Source: Rivibacter subsaxonicus
GTDB lineage: Bacteria; Pseudomonadota; Gammaproteobacteria; Burkholderiales; Burkholderiaceae_C
Length of the DNA: 64,000 nucleotides
Assembly (NCBI RefSeq): GCF_004217215.1
Contig: NZ_SHKP01000005.1
Span: 501,501 to 565,500 of the forward strand
Direction of reading: 5' to 3'
This document shows positions 31,625 to 41,924 of the stretch, one piece after another. Below the pieces are notes generated by a model. That model worked only from the letters and a program-made list of their open reading frames with translations. It ran no database searches and was not told the DNA's origin. Within the stretch, counting starts at the first letter, position 1. Each line of letters begins with the position of its first letter. The translations under genes were made by a program, and so were the position numbers.

Positions 31625-32599
31625 ATGCCGCTGGGCACCCTGGATCGCACCCCGCCACCCTTCTTCAAGCAGGGCCCGTCGGCGCTGACCAAGCTGGTCT
31701 TCTTCGCGGCGCTGGCGCTGTTCCTGATGGTGGCCGACACCCGCTTTCGGCTCACCGGGCCGCTGCGCGCGACCGTCGCGACGGTGCTGCATCCGGTCGA
31801 GCTGGCGCTGCTGGCGCCGGTGCGCGGCTGGATTGCGGCGAGCGAGTATCTGGGCGGCCTGCAGCAGGCGCGCGAGCGCGAGGACCGCGCATTGCAGCAG
31901 CAGGCCGGCGTGGCCGAACGCGCGCTGCGCACCGAACAGCTGGCCGCCGAGAACGAGCGCCTGCGCGAGCTGCTCGAGCTGCGCAACGCGCTCAAGGTGC
32001 GTGGCACCGCGGCCGAGCTGCTCTACGAGGCCTCCGACCCCTACTCGCGCAAGATCGTCATTGACCGCGGCGCCAAGGACGGCATCGTCACCGCCTCGCC
32101 GGTGGTCGACGCGGCCGGCGTGCTGGGCCAGGTCACGCGGGTCTATCCGCTGATGTCGGAGGTCACGCTGCTGACCGACAAGGACGCCGCGGTGCCGGTG
32201 CTCAACACCCGCACCCAGGTCCGGGCGGCGGCCTTCGGCGATCCCGGCTCGGTGGCTGCCGGCGCCGGCATGGAGTTGCGCTTCATGGCCAGCAATGCCG
32301 ACCTGCAGGCCGGCGACGCGCTGGCCACCTCGGGCATCGATGGCGTCTACCCGCCGGGTCTGCCGGTCGGCCGCATCGTCGGCGTCGACCGGCGTGCCGG
32401 CTCGACCTTCGCCAAGGTCAGCGTGGTGCCGGTGGCGCGGCCCGACAGCGTGCGCCATGTGCTGGTACTCGAGCCGATGGCGCAGCAACTGCCACCACGG
32501 CCGGAGGAGGCTGCCACCAGCGCGCCACCGCCGCGCCGGCCGGCGCGCGGCGCGAGCCGTCCGGGGCAATCCGACCGCGACCTGGGGGCACGCCGATGA
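31625..32599 (+). CDS. mreC: Rod shape-determining protein MreC
   Basis: A 324-aa bitopic protein: one N-terminal membrane helix (LTKLVFFAALALFLMVAD), a coiled coil (about residues 70-120, rich in AERALRTEQLAAENERLREL) and a periplasmic beta-barrel pair (DPYSRKIVIDRGAKDGI, VLGQVTRVYPLMSEVTLLTD). It links MreB to the PBP2/RodA synthase. The C-terminal tail is Pro/Arg-rich and low-complexity. The ATG at 31625 is preferred to an in-frame TTG six bases earlier. Its stop overlaps an ATG (ATGA) that is now separated from mreD by a short repeat. Confidence 0.92.
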   Translation: MPLGTLDRTPPPFFKQGPSALTKLVFFAALALFLMVADTRFRLTGPLRATVATVLHPVELALLAPVRGWIAASEYLGGLQQAREREDRALQQQAGVAERALRTEQLAAENERLRELLELRNALKVRGTAAELLYEASDPYSRKIVIDRGAKDGIVTASPVVDAAGVLGQVTRVYPLMSEVTLLTDKDAAVPVLNTRTQVRAAAFGDPGSVAAGAGMELRFMASNADLQAGDALATSGIDGVYPPGLPVGRIVGVDRRAGSTFAKVSVVPVARPDSVRHVLVLEPMAQQLPPRPEEAATSAPPPRRPARGASRPGQSDRDLGARR

Positions 32600-32709
32600 T
32601 CATGCAGACCCTTTGGCCCCCACGCTCGCGGGGCTCGCTGCCCCCCAAGGGGGCGCGGTCCGGCTTGGGGCGGACCGGCGCCGGTCCGGGGGGCGCGTCA
32701 TGATCATGC
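32596..32709. repeat. Short GC-rich element inserted between mreC and mreD, flanked by a 10-bp duplication
   Basis: ATGATCATGC occurs at 32596-32605 and again at 32700-32709. The first copy overlaps the mreC stop; the second provides the mreD start. The roughly 94 bp between them is made of C/G runs and inverted pieces (CCCCCCAAGGGGGC, GGTCCGG/CCGGTCC) and resembles the short intergenic palindromic repeats of this bacterial group. The arrangement suggests an insertion with target duplication into an ancestral ATGA overlap. Confidence 0.55.
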
Positions 32710-33221
32710 CGCGCGGTTCGGACCAGCTCCTGCTGCCGGTCAACCCGGTCTTCATGTGGGCGTCGTTGCTGGTGGCCTTCGGGCTCAACCTGCTGCCGCT
32801 CGGGCGGCTGGCGGCGATGCCCGACTTCCTGGCCCTGGTGCTGGTGTTCTGGAACGTGCACCAGCCGCGCCGCGTCGGCATCGGCGTGGCCTTCGTCTTC
32901 GGCCTGTTCATGGACGTGCACGAGGGCGCGCTGCTCGGCCAGCACGCGCTGGCCTACACGCTGCTGAGCTTCTTCGCGACCACCATCCATCGCCGCGTGC
33001 TGTGGTTCAGCCTGCCGGCGCAGGCGCTGCAGATCCTGCCGCTGTTCTTCGCCGCGCATGCGGTTTCGACGCTGGTGCGGCTGGCCACCGGCGGCACCTT
33101 CCCCGGCTGGAACCTTTTGCTGGCGCCGCTGCTCGAAGCGCTGATGTGGCCGCTGGTATCGCTGGCCCTCCTGGCGCCTCAGCGCCGCCCCCCCGACCCC
33201 GACCAGAACCGACCCATTTGA
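32700..33221 (+). CDS. mreD: Rod shape-determining protein MreD
   Basis: A 173-aa integral membrane protein with five to six hydrophobic segments, including MWASLLVAFGLNLLPLG, FLALVLVFWNVHQPRRVGIG and VAFVFGLFMDVHEGALLGQH; the last is the MreD signature (G-x-D-xx-x-G-xx-LGQ-A). It is an elongasome component bridging MreC and the RodA/PBP2 synthase. The start at 32700 lies in the second copy of the duplicated 10-bp sequence. Confidence 0.92.
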   Translation: MIMPRGSDQLLLPVNPVFMWASLLVAFGLNLLPLGRLAAMPDFLALVLVFWNVHQPRRVGIGVAFVFGLFMDVHEGALLGQHALAYTLLSFFATTIHRRVLWFSLPAQALQILPLFFAAHAVSTLVRLATGGTFPGWNLLLAPLLEALMWPLVSLALLAPQRRPPDPDQNRPI

Positions 33222-33277
33222 CGGGCTGTGGCCGCCGCACGACCGCTGTCGCGCCGCCTGCCGCATGATTGCCGCGC

Positions 33278-35407
33278 ATGACCGAACTCAAGAACCTAGA
33301 GCGTGAAATCGGCAAGTTCCGCTTCCGGCTGTTCGTCGCGGCCGGCGCGGTGCTGCTCGGCTTTTCGCTGCTGGTCGCGCGCCTGGTCTGGCTTCAGGTC
33401 GTGCGCCACGACGATCTTTCGACGCAGGCCGAGAACAACCGCATCGCGGTGCTGCCGATCGTTCCCAACCGCGGCCTGATCCTCGACCGCAACGGCGTCG
33501 TGCTGGCCAACAACTACTCGGCCTACACGCTGGAGATCACGCCCAGCAAGACCGAGGACCTCGAGCAGACCATCGACCAGCTGGCCGAGCTGGTCGAGAT
33601 CACGTCGCGCGACCGCAAGCGCTTCAAGCGCCTGATGGACGACGGCAAGAGCTTCGAGTCGCTGCCGATCCGTACCAAGCTCAGCGACGAGGAGGTCGCG
33701 CGCTTCACCGCGCAGCAGTTCCGCTTTCCGGGCGTCGAGATCAAGGCCCGGCTGTTCCGCTACTACCCCTACGGCGAGCTCGCCAGCCACGTGCTGGGCT
33801 ATATCGGCCGCATCAACCAGGCCGAGAAGGAAGCGATCGACGAGACCGACGACGCCGCCAACTACAAGGGCACCGAGTACATCGGCAAGCTCGGCATCGA
33901 GCAGAAGTACGAGGATGAACTGCACGGCCTGACCGGCTTCGAGGAGGTCGAGACCAGCGCCGGCGGGCGTGCGGTGCGCCGCCTGCGCGCCACCTCGGCG
34001 ACTCCCGGCAACACGGTCAAGCTGTCGATCGACATCAAGCTGCAGGCGCTGATCGAGGAGATGTTCGGCGATCGTCGCGGCGCGCTGGTCGCGCTCGATC
34101 CGCGCACCGGCGAGGTGCTGGCCTTCGTCAGCAAGCCCACCTTCGACCCCAACCTCTTCGTCGACGGCATCGACGTCGAAAGCTGGAAGGAGCTCAACGA
34201 GAGCATCGACAAGCCGCTGCTGAACCGGGCCTTGCGCGGCACCTACCCGCCGGGCTCGACCTTCAAGCCCTTCATGGCGATCGCCGCGCTCAACAGCGGC
34301 AAGCGAACGCCGAGCCAGACGATCATGGACAACGGCTCGTTCTGGTTCGGCAACCACAAGTTCCGCAGCCACGGCGACGGTGGCCTCGGCGTGGTCGACA
34401 TGTACCGCTCGATCGTCAAGTCGAGCAACGTCTACTACTACCAGCTCGCCGCCGACATGGGCGTCGACCTGATGCACGACGAGCTCGATCCCTTCGGCTT
34501 CGGGCGCCGCACCGGCATCGACCTCAACGGCGAGGTGACCGGCGTGCTGCCTTCCACCGCCTGGAAGAAGAAGGCCTACAAGAAGCCCGAGCTGCAGCGG
34601 TGGTACGCCGGCGAGACCATCTCGCTCGGCATCGGCCAGGGCTACAACAACTTCACGATGCTGCAGCTGGCCTACGCGATGGCCACGCTGGCCTCCGGCG
34701 GCCAGCGTTTCGAGCCGCGCGTGGTGCGCGAGATCGAGAACGTGGTCACGCGCGAGCGCCGCATCGTGGCCAGCAGCGCGATCGAATCGATTCCGCTCAA
34801 GCCCGAGCATGTCAGCGTGGTGCGCAAGGCGCTCCACGGCGTGACGCAGGAAGGCACCGCCGCGCGCGTCTTCGCCGGCGCGCCGTACCAGAGCGGCGGC
34901 AAGACCGGCACCGCGCAGGCGGTCGGCGTGCGGGCCGACGCCAAGTACGACAAGAACAAGATCGGCGAGTACCTGCGCGACCACTCGCTCTACACCGCCG
35001 TGGCGCCGGTCGACGATCCGCAGGTGGCGCTGGCGGTGATCGTCGAGAACGCCGGCTTCGGCGCCGAGGCGGCGGCGCCGATCGCGCGTCGCGTGCTCGA
35101 CTACCTGCTCGCCGGGCGCTACCCGAGCGCCGAGGACATCGCGCTGGTGCGCGAGGGCAAGGGTGCAGCGCCGACCGGCGTCTCGCGCCTCGTGGCCGAG
35201 ATGCCGCTGCCGCCGGTCGGCGGCGCCGGCAGTGGCGCGACCGCGGTGGCCGAGGCGGGCAGCGCGGAGGCAGCGCCCGCGGCCGCGTCGGCGCCGGTGG
35301 CGCCGGCTGCATCTGCGCCGCCGGCCGCCGCCAAGCCGGCCCCGCCGCGTGCCTCGGCCCCGGCGCGGGTCGCGGTGCATGTCCCGACCGGCGGGGCTCC
35401 GCGATGA
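33278..35407 (+). CDS. mrdA: Penicillin-binding protein 2 (elongasome transpeptidase)
   Basis: A 709-aa class B PBP. One N-terminal membrane helix (FVAAGAVLLGFSLLVARLVW) is followed by the dimerisation domain (VPNRGLILDRNGVVLANN) and the transpeptidase with TYPPGSTFKPF (nucleophile Ser, Lys), SSNVYYYQ (SxN) and SGGKTGTAQ (KTG). It crosslinks new glycan strands during side-wall growth. The C-terminal roughly 60 residues form an Ala/Pro-rich tail of uncertain role. Its TGA overlaps the rodA ATG (ATGA). Confidence 0.95.
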   Translation: MTELKNLEREIGKFRFRLFVAAGAVLLGFSLLVARLVWLQVVRHDDLSTQAENNRIAVLPIVPNRGLILDRNGVVLANNYSAYTLEITPSKTEDLEQTIDQLAELVEITSRDRKRFKRLMDDGKSFESLPIRTKLSDEEVARFTAQQFRFPGVEIKARLFRYYPYGELASHVLGYIGRINQAEKEAIDETDDAANYKGTEYIGKLGIEQKYEDELHGLTGFEEVETSAGGRAVRRLRATSATPGNTVKLSIDIKLQALIEEMFGDRRGALVALDPRTGEVLAFVSKPTFDPNLFVDGIDVESWKELNESIDKPLLNRALRGTYPPGSTFKPFMAIAALNSGKRTPSQTIMDNGSFWFGNHKFRSHGDGGLGVVDMYRSIVKSSNVYYYQLAADMGVDLMHDELDPFGFGRRTGIDLNGEVTGVLPSTAWKKKAYKKPELQRWYAGETISLGIGQGYNNFTMLQLAYAMATLASGGQRFEPRVVREIENVVTRERRIVASSAIESIPLKPEHVSVVRKALHGVTQEGTAARVFAGAPYQSGGKTGTAQAVGVRADAKYDKNKIGEYLRDHSLYTAVAPVDDPQVALAVIVENAGFGAEAAAPIARRVLDYLLAGRYPSAEDIALVREGKGAAPTGVSRLVAEMPLPPVGGAGSGATAVAEAGSAEAAPAAASAPVAPAASAPPAAAKPAPPRASAPARVAVHVPTGGAPR

Positions 35408-36564
35408 GCAGCAGCATCGTCTTCGAGAAGCCCTCGCTGTGGCAGCGCATCGCGCCGATGTTCGACTTCGACGGTCCGCTGCTGCTGGCGGTGGCGCTGC
35501 TGGCCGCGGCCGGCCTGCTGACGATGTATTCGGCCGGCTTCGACCACGGCACCCGCTTCGTCGACCATGGCCGCAACATGCTGCTGGCCGGTGGCGTGAT
35601 GTTCATGGTGGCCCAGCTCTCGCCGCAGCAGTTGCAGCGGCTGGCGGTGCCGCTCTACGTGGCGGGCGTGGCGCTGCTGGTCGCGGTGGCGCTGTTCGGC
35701 ATCACCAAGAAGGGCGCCACGCGCTGGCTCAACCTCGGCGTGGTGGTGCTGCAGCCGAGTGAGATGCTGAAGATCGCGATGCCGCTGATGCTGGCCTGGT
35801 GGTTCCAGCACCGCGAGGGCCAGTTGCGCCCGCTCGACTTCCTGGTGGCCTTCCTGCTGCTGGCGCTGCCGGTCGGCCTGATCGTCAAGCAGCCCGACCT
35901 CGGCACCGCGATCCTGGTGCTGGCCGGTGGCATCTACGTGATGTTCTTTGCCGGGCTGAGCTGGAAGCTGGTGCTGCCGGTGGTGGCGATCGGCGCCGTC
36001 GCGGTGGTGGCGCTGATCATCTTCGGCGGCGCGGCCTGCGAGAGCGGCGTGCAGTGGCCCGGCCTGCACACCTACCAGAAGCAACGCATCTGCACCCTGC
36101 TCGACCCCACCGCCGACCCGCTCGGCAAGGGCTTCCACATCCTGCAGGGGATGATCGCGATCGGCTCGGGCGGCGTCACCGGCAAGGGCTTCATGAACGG
36201 CACCCAGACCCACCTGGAGTTCATTCCCGAGCGCACCACCGACTTCATCTTCGCCGCCTTCGGCGAGGAGTTCGGCCTGATGGGCGCGATCGCTCTGCTG
36301 ATCGGCTTCACCTTCCTGATCTTCCGCGGCCTGATGATCGCCGCCGAGGCGCCGACGCTGTTCTCGCGCCTGCTCGGCGGCGCGGTGACGCTGAGCTTCT
36401 TCACCTACGCGATGGTCAACATGGGCATGGTCAGCGGCATCCTGCCGGTGGTCGGGATCCCGCTGCCCTTCATCAGCTATGGCGGCACGGCGATGGTGAC
36501 GTTGGGGCTGGGCCTGGGCATCCTGATGTCGATCGCGCGCTCAAGGCGGCTGATGCAGAGCTGA
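35404..36564 (+). CDS. rodA: Rod shape-determining peptidoglycan glycosyltransferase RodA
   Basis: A 386-aa SEDS-family polytopic membrane protein that polymerises lipid II together with PBP2. Family motifs visible are GATRWLNLGVVVLQPSEMLK, KQPDLGTAILVLAGG, FIPERTTDFIFAAFGEEFG and ILPVVGIPLPFISYGGTAM. It is translationally coupled to mrdA by an ATGA overlap and is the last gene of the mreBCD-mrdA-rodA operon. Confidence 0.96.
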   Translation: MSSSIVFEKPSLWQRIAPMFDFDGPLLLAVALLAAAGLLTMYSAGFDHGTRFVDHGRNMLLAGGVMFMVAQLSPQQLQRLAVPLYVAGVALLVAVALFGITKKGATRWLNLGVVVLQPSEMLKIAMPLMLAWWFQHREGQLRPLDFLVAFLLLALPVGLIVKQPDLGTAILVLAGGIYVMFFAGLSWKLVLPVVAIGAVAVVALIIFGGAACESGVQWPGLHTYQKQRICTLLDPTADPLGKGFHILQGMIAIGSGGVTGKGFMNGTQTHLEFIPERTTDFIFAAFGEEFGLMGAIALLIGFTFLIFRGLMIAAEAPTLFSRLLGGAVTLSFFTYAMVNMGMVSGILPVVGIPLPFISYGGTAMVTLGLGLGILMSIARSRRLMQS

Positions 36565-36686
36565 GCAGGAACGCACGTTTGGCCGTCGGTGGCCGACCAC
36601 AAGACCACGGCGGGACCTTTGCCGACTCCTAGGATGCGTGCCGCACCTCGCGTGCGACACAAACAAACATCAGGGAGAGTTCTTCA

Positions 36687-37193
36687 GTGAAGCGTTTTGC
36701 GATCACCGCGCTGGCCGCGGTCTGCCTCAGCGGCTGTGCCTCGATCTTCAACGGCAGCACGCAGCCGGTCAGCTTCAAGAGCGAGCCGGCCGGCGCATCG
36801 ATCAGCGTTGTCAACCGCGCCGGCGTGAACGTCGGCAGCGGCAGCACGCCGGTCACGCTCGAACTGCGGCGCGGTGCGGGCTACTTCAAGCCCGAGGTCT
36901 ACAAGGTGCGCTTCGAGAAGCCCGGCTTCGCGGCCCAGGAGATCACGATTACCGGCTCGATGAGCGGCTGGTACATCGGCAACATCGTCTTTGGCGGCCT
37001 GATCGGCATGCTCGCGGTCGATCCGGTCACCGGGGCGATGTACAAGTTCGAACCGGAAGAACTCTCGGCCACGCTGCAGCCGGAGCCGGCCAAGGCCGCC
37101 CAGGCCGGTGCCAGCCTGACCGTCGTCTCGACCCTCGACCTGACACCCGAGCAGCTCAAGCGCGCGCAGCCGCTGTTGGCAGCCGCCCGCTGA
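36687..37193 (+). CDS. Small lipoprotein with a PEGA-like domain
   Basis: A 168-aa predicted lipoprotein: leader KRFAITALAAVCLSGC with lipobox LSGC, then NGSTQPVSFKSEPAGASISV, which resembles a PEGA beta-sandwich, and a hydrophobic patch (WYIGNIVFGGLIGMLAVDP) near residue 100. Function is not known; related proteins sit in the outer membrane or periplasm. It starts with GTG at 36687, supported by AGGGAGA upstream. It is convergent with the patatin gene seven bases away. Confidence 0.7.
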   Translation: MKRFAITALAAVCLSGCASIFNGSTQPVSFKSEPAGASISVVNRAGVNVGSGSTPVTLELRRGAGYFKPEVYKVRFEKPGFAAQEITITGSMSGWYIGNIVFGGLIGMLAVDPVTGAMYKFEPEELSATLQPEPAKAAQAGASLTVVSTLDLTPEQLKRAQPLLAAAR

Positions 37194-37199
37194 GCCTCC

Positions 37200-38297
37200 T
37201 CAGCCCGGCCGCGCTGCGTCCTGGTCGACGCGGCGTCGCCGCTGCTTGGCGAGGAAGGTCTTCTCCACGTCCAGCGTCGACTTCACGCCGATGTCCTCGC
37301 GGTGCCGCTCCAGCCAGCGATCGGCGGCCTTGCGGCCGAGGTTGAACAGCTCTTCGAGGAAGGCGGCATCGGTGTTGAACTTGCTGCTGGCGTTGTAGGG
37401 CGCCAGGCCCTCGTCGTCGCCGATCATGTGCAGCCGCAGGTCCTTGTAGCGGCCGGGGTCGAGCCGGCCCTCGCGCACCAGGCGCGAGACGAAGGCGATC
37501 GCGCGCATCTCGCCGACCAGGCTCGCGTTGAAGGTGATCTCGCTGAGGCGGTCGATGATCTCGACGCTGCGGGTCGGCTTGCCCAGCCGCTGCAGCGGAT
37601 TGATCTTGACCAGCAGCACGTCCAGCGAATCGGTCTGGTAGATCAGCGGAAAGATCGCCGGGTTGCCGGTGTAGCCGCCGTCCCAGTAGGGCTCGCCGTC
37701 GATCTCCACCGCCTGGAAGATGAACGGCAGGCAGGCCGAGGCCAGCAGCGCGTCGATGCTGAGTTCCTTGCCGGTGAACACGCGTGCCTGCCCGGTATGC
37801 ACGCTGGTGGCGGCGATGAACAGCGGGATCGCGCAGTCGTGCAGCGCGTCCTCGTCCACGTGGCGCTTGAGCACCTCGCGCAGCGGGTTGAGGTTGAGCG
37901 GGTTGAACTCGTAGGGGCTGAAGGCGCGAAAGAAGCTCGAGACCCACTGGTAGCTCGGCAACTTGTCGAAGTTGAAGTTGGTCGACGTGGCGCTGGTCTG
38001 CGTGAGGCTGTAGGGCGAGAAGATCTGGCCACCGAGGCTGACCTCGCGCCAGAAGTCCTTGAGCGCGCGGCGCGCGCCGTCGCGCCCGCCGCGATGCCAG
38101 CCGGTGGCCAGCACGCCTGCGTTGAGCGCGCCGGCGCTGGTGCCGGAGATCGCGCTGAAGCTCAGGCTCTCGTCATCGAGCAGGCGATCGAGCACGCCCC
38201 AGGTGAAGGCGCCGTGCGAGCCACCGCCCTGCAGTGCGAGGTCGATCGAACGCGGCGGCGCCGGCGGCGCGGCGGGGTGTTCGGGCAGGGTGGACAT
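37200..38297 (-). CDS. Patatin-like phospholipase
   Basis: A 365-aa cytoplasmic patatin-domain lipase. The oxyanion hole is LALQGGGSHGAFTWGVLDRL, the nucleophile elbow is ISGTSAGALNAGVLA (Ser of GTSAG) and the catalytic Asp is in YWDGGYTGNP. Such enzymes hydrolyse fatty acyl esters of phospholipids or storage lipids; the C-terminal extension (DIGVKSTLDVEKTFLAKQRR) is seen in RssA/PHB-granule-type patatins of this bacterial group. The start at 38297 (MSTLPEHP) has GGAG eight bases upstream and is preferred over the ATG at 38324. Confidence 0.85.
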   Translation of the reverse strand: MSTLPEHPAAPPAPPRSIDLALQGGGSHGAFTWGVLDRLLDDESLSFSAISGTSAGALNAGVLATGWHRGGRDGARRALKDFWREVSLGGQIFSPYSLTQTSATSTNFNFDKLPSYQWVSSFFRAFSPYEFNPLNLNPLREVLKRHVDEDALHDCAIPLFIAATSVHTGQARVFTGKELSIDALLASACLPFIFQAVEIDGEPYWDGGYTGNPAIFPLIYQTDSLDVLLVKINPLQRLGKPTRSVEIIDRLSEITFNASLVGEMRAIAFVSRLVREGRLDPGRYKDLRLHMIGDDEGLAPYNASSKFNTDAAFLEELFNLGRKAADRWLERHREDIGVKSTLDVEKTFLAKQRRRRVDQDAARPG

Positions 38298-38413
38298 CGG
38301 CGACTCCGGTGGCAGGGCCAGCATGATTCGCGCTGACCTAGGGTTTCCACCAGTCTATGGGCTATGCCCGGCGCCGGTGGCGACAACACCTTCCGGCCCT
38401 AGGGGTTTTGCTT

Positions 38414-39928
38414 CTACAGCGGATGCACCTCGTTCGGATCGATCTCGAGTTCGCGCAGGTCGGACTTATCGGGCGGCGCGGCCTGGAAGCGCAGCGTGAA
38501 CAGCGCTCCGGGGCCGCCGGCGCCGGCCGCCTTGTTCGCGTCCTCGAGGCTGAGACTTGCGTCGTGGCGCTGGGCGATCTCGCGCACGATCGTGAGGCCG
38601 AGCCCGGAGCCGTCGACGTTGGTGCCGAGCGCCCGGTAGAAGGGCTGGAACACGAGCTCGCGCTCGGCCGCGGGAATGCCGGGGCCGGAGTCCTCGACCT
38701 GCAGCACGACCACCTGGCCGAAGGGATCGCCGATCACGCGCACCGTCACCGTGCCGCCGCGCGGCGTGTACTGCAGCGCGTTGTCGACCAGGTTGCGGAT
38801 CAGCTCGCGCAGCAGCAGCGCATGGCCGAGCACGATGGCCGGGCGACCCTGCGGCCCTTCGTAGCCGAGGTCGATGCGGTGCTCGAGCGCGCGCGGCACG
38901 AAGTCGCGCACCGTTTCGGTCGCCAGGCGTGCCAGGTCGACCGGCTCGGCGCTGCTGGCGAGCTGCCGATCCTCGGCGCGCGCCATCGCCAGCAGCTGGT
39001 TCACCATGTGGGCCGCGCGCTGGCTGGACAGCGCGATCTGCTGCAGCGAGCGCTTGAGCGCCTCGGGCTCGCGCTCGCCGAGGTCGATCTCGCGCTGGGC
39101 CAGCTCGGCCTGCATGCGCAGCCCGGCCAGCGGGGTCTTGAGCTGGTGCGCGGCGTCGGCCAGGAAGCGCTTCTGGCTCGCGAAGGAATCGTCGAGCCGC
39201 GCCAGCAGGTCGTTGATCGCGCGCACCAGCGGCGCCACCTCTTCGGGCGCCTGGCGCTCGTCGATCGGGCTCAGGTCGTCGGCCGCGCGGCGGCGGATGC
39301 GGTGCTGCAGCTCGCCCAGCGGCGCGATGCCGCGCGCCAGTGCCAGCCACACCAGCAGCACCGCCACCGGCAGGATCACGAACTGCGGCAGCATCACGCC
39401 CTTGATGATCTCGGTGGCCAGCTGCGAGCGCTTGCCAAGCGTCTCGGCCACCTGCACCAGCGGCGCCTGCTCGGCGCTCACGCCCGGCAGGTCGGCCCAC
39501 AGGTAGGCCACGCGCACCGGCTCGCCGTGCAACTCGTCGTCGCGAAAGCGGAGTTCGCCGGGCGCCGCGGGCGCCTCGTCCGTCGGTACCGGCAGCGAGC
39601 GGTCGCCGCTCAGGAATTCGCCGCGCGTGCCGAGCACCTGGTAGAAGATGCTGTCGACCTCGTCGGCGTGCAGCAGCGCGGCCGCCGCCGGCGCCAGTGT
39701 GAAGCCGGCCGCGCCGGCGGGCGCCACCTTGTCGACCACGACCTGGCGCGCCACGGCGCGCGTGGTCTCGCCGAGCAGGCGGTCATAGGGACGGTTGGCG
39801 ATGCCCTGCGCCACCAGCCAGGTGAGCGCCACGCTCATCGGCCACAGCAGCAGTAGCGGGGCGAGCATCCAGTCGAGGATCTCGCCGAACAGGGAGCGCT
39901 GTTCGCGGGCTTGGCGGCGATGCGGCAT
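38414..39928 (-). CDS. Sensor histidine kinase (TctE/QseC-like)
   Basis: A 504-aa membrane kinase. Two transmembrane helices (about 20-40 and 180-200) bracket a periplasmic sensor. A HAMP-like linker precedes the H-box FLADAAHQLKTPLAGLRMQ, the N-box RELIRNLVDNALQYTPRGG, DSGPGIP and GSGLGLTIV. It autophosphorylates on the H-box histidine and passes the phosphate to the regulator encoded upstream (40077-40748). The sensor region resembles the tricarboxylate-sensing TctE group, but no tct transport genes are near. A 148-bp spacer with short palindromes separates it from the regulator gene. Confidence 0.9.
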   Translation of the reverse strand: MPHRRQAREQRSLFGEILDWMLAPLLLLWPMSVALTWLVAQGIANRPYDRLLGETTRAVARQVVVDKVAPAGAAGFTLAPAAAALLHADEVDSIFYQVLGTRGEFLSGDRSLPVPTDEAPAAPGELRFRDDELHGEPVRVAYLWADLPGVSAEQAPLVQVAETLGKRSQLATEIIKGVMLPQFVILPVAVLLVWLALARGIAPLGELQHRIRRRAADDLSPIDERQAPEEVAPLVRAINDLLARLDDSFASQKRFLADAAHQLKTPLAGLRMQAELAQREIDLGEREPEALKRSLQQIALSSQRAAHMVNQLLAMARAEDRQLASSAEPVDLARLATETVRDFVPRALEHRIDLGYEGPQGRPAIVLGHALLLRELIRNLVDNALQYTPRGGTVTVRVIGDPFGQVVVLQVEDSGPGIPAAERELVFQPFYRALGTNVDGSGLGLTIVREIAQRHDASLSLEDANKAAGAGGPGALFTLRFQAAPPDKSDLRELEIDPNEVHPL

Positions 39929-40076
39929 GGGTGCGGGTCGCTCAGGGCTCAGCGACGGGCGTCTCTCACGACGCGGCCTCCGCAGCCGTGTGGCATGCAG
40001 AGCTCGAGGGGTCGGCCGCTGGCGCCGCTCGCGCTACGTCGATCCCCGCCAAGGCGGGGCCCCTCGCCGAGTGCGC

Positions 40077-40748
40077 TCACGGCGCGATCTTCTCCAGGCA
40101 ATAGCCCAGCCCGCGCACGGTGGCGATGCGCACCGGGCCATGCTCGATCTTCTTGCGCAGCCGGTGGATGTAGACCTCGATCGCGTTGTTGCTGACCTCG
40201 TCGCCCCACTCGCAGAGCTTCTCGACCAGCTGGTCCTTGCTGACCAGGCGGCCGGAGCGCTGCAGCAACACCTCGAGCAGCGAGAGCTCGCGCGCCGAGA
40301 GTTCGATCATCTGCTCGTTGAGGTAGGCCACGCGGCCGGTGGCGTCGAAGCTCAGCGGCCCGTGCTTGATCAGCGTGGCGGCGGTGCCCAGCCCGCGGCG
40401 GGTGAGCGCGCGCACCCGCGCCTCCAGCTCGGCCAGCGCGAAGGGCTTGGCCATGTAGTCGTCGGCGCCGAGGTCGAGGCCCTTGACGCGCTGCTCCACG
40501 CTGTCGGCCGCGGTGAGGATCAGCACCGGCAGGCTCGAGCCGCGCGCGCGCAGGTTGCGCAGCACCTCCAGGCCGCTGAGCTTGGGCAGGCCCAGGTCGA
40601 GGATCACCAGGTCGAACTCGTGATCGGCGAGCGCGGCGTCGGCCTCCGAACCGGAGGCCACGTGGTCGACCGCGTAGCCGCCCTTGCGCAAGGTGCGCAG
40701 CAGGCCGTCGGCCAGCACCTGGTCGTCTTCTGCGATGAGGATGCGCAT
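40077..40748 (-). CDS. OmpR-family response regulator (TctD/QseB-like)
   Basis: A 223-aa response regulator. The receiver domain reads MRILIAEDDQVLADGLLRTL with acidic pocket EDD, phosphoacceptor Asp in DLVILDLGLPKLSG, and Lys in DDYMAKPF. The C-terminal winged helix reads LSARELSLLEVLLQRSGRLVS and IEVYIHRLRKKIEHG. It is transcribed before the kinase gene and away from recA. Confidence 0.92.
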   Translation of the reverse strand: MRILIAEDDQVLADGLLRTLRKGGYAVDHVASGSEADAALADHEFDLVILDLGLPKLSGLEVLRNLRARGSSLPVLILTAADSVEQRVKGLDLGADDYMAKPFALAELEARVRALTRRGLGTAATLIKHGPLSFDATGRVAYLNEQMIELSARELSLLEVLLQRSGRLVSKDQLVEKLCEWGDEVSNNAIEVYIHRLRKKIEHGPVRIATVRGLGYCLEKIAP

Positions 40749-40814
40749 GGCCGGTCCGTCTCCTCTTGTTTGTCGGCGATTGTAGGGAGCCGCCCGAATG
40801 GTGGGCTAAAACCA

Positions 40815-40843
40815 CTGTACAAACATCCAGCTTCGGCCATAAT
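40815..40843 (+). promoter_or_regulatory. LexA (SOS) box and recA promoter
   Basis: CTGTACAAACATCCAG at 40815-40830 fits the LexA consensus CTG-N10-CAG. It overlaps a CTGTAC -35-like hexamer and is followed 17 bp later by CATAAT (40838-40843) as -10. LexA bound here would block RNA polymerase until DNA damage. It lies 45-73 bp before the recA start. Confidence 0.8.
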
Positions 40844-40887
40844 CGGCAGCAACGAGACCCGCCCGCGAAAGCCCTGGAGACACGCAC

Positions 40888-41919
<1,032 letters not shown>

Positions 41920-41924
41920 CACGA

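Noticed and set aside
36565..36686. tRNA or small RNA gene between rodA and the lipoprotein gene
   Set aside because: No cloverleaf, CCA end or terminator-bounded transcript can be drawn; it looks like a promoter/leader.
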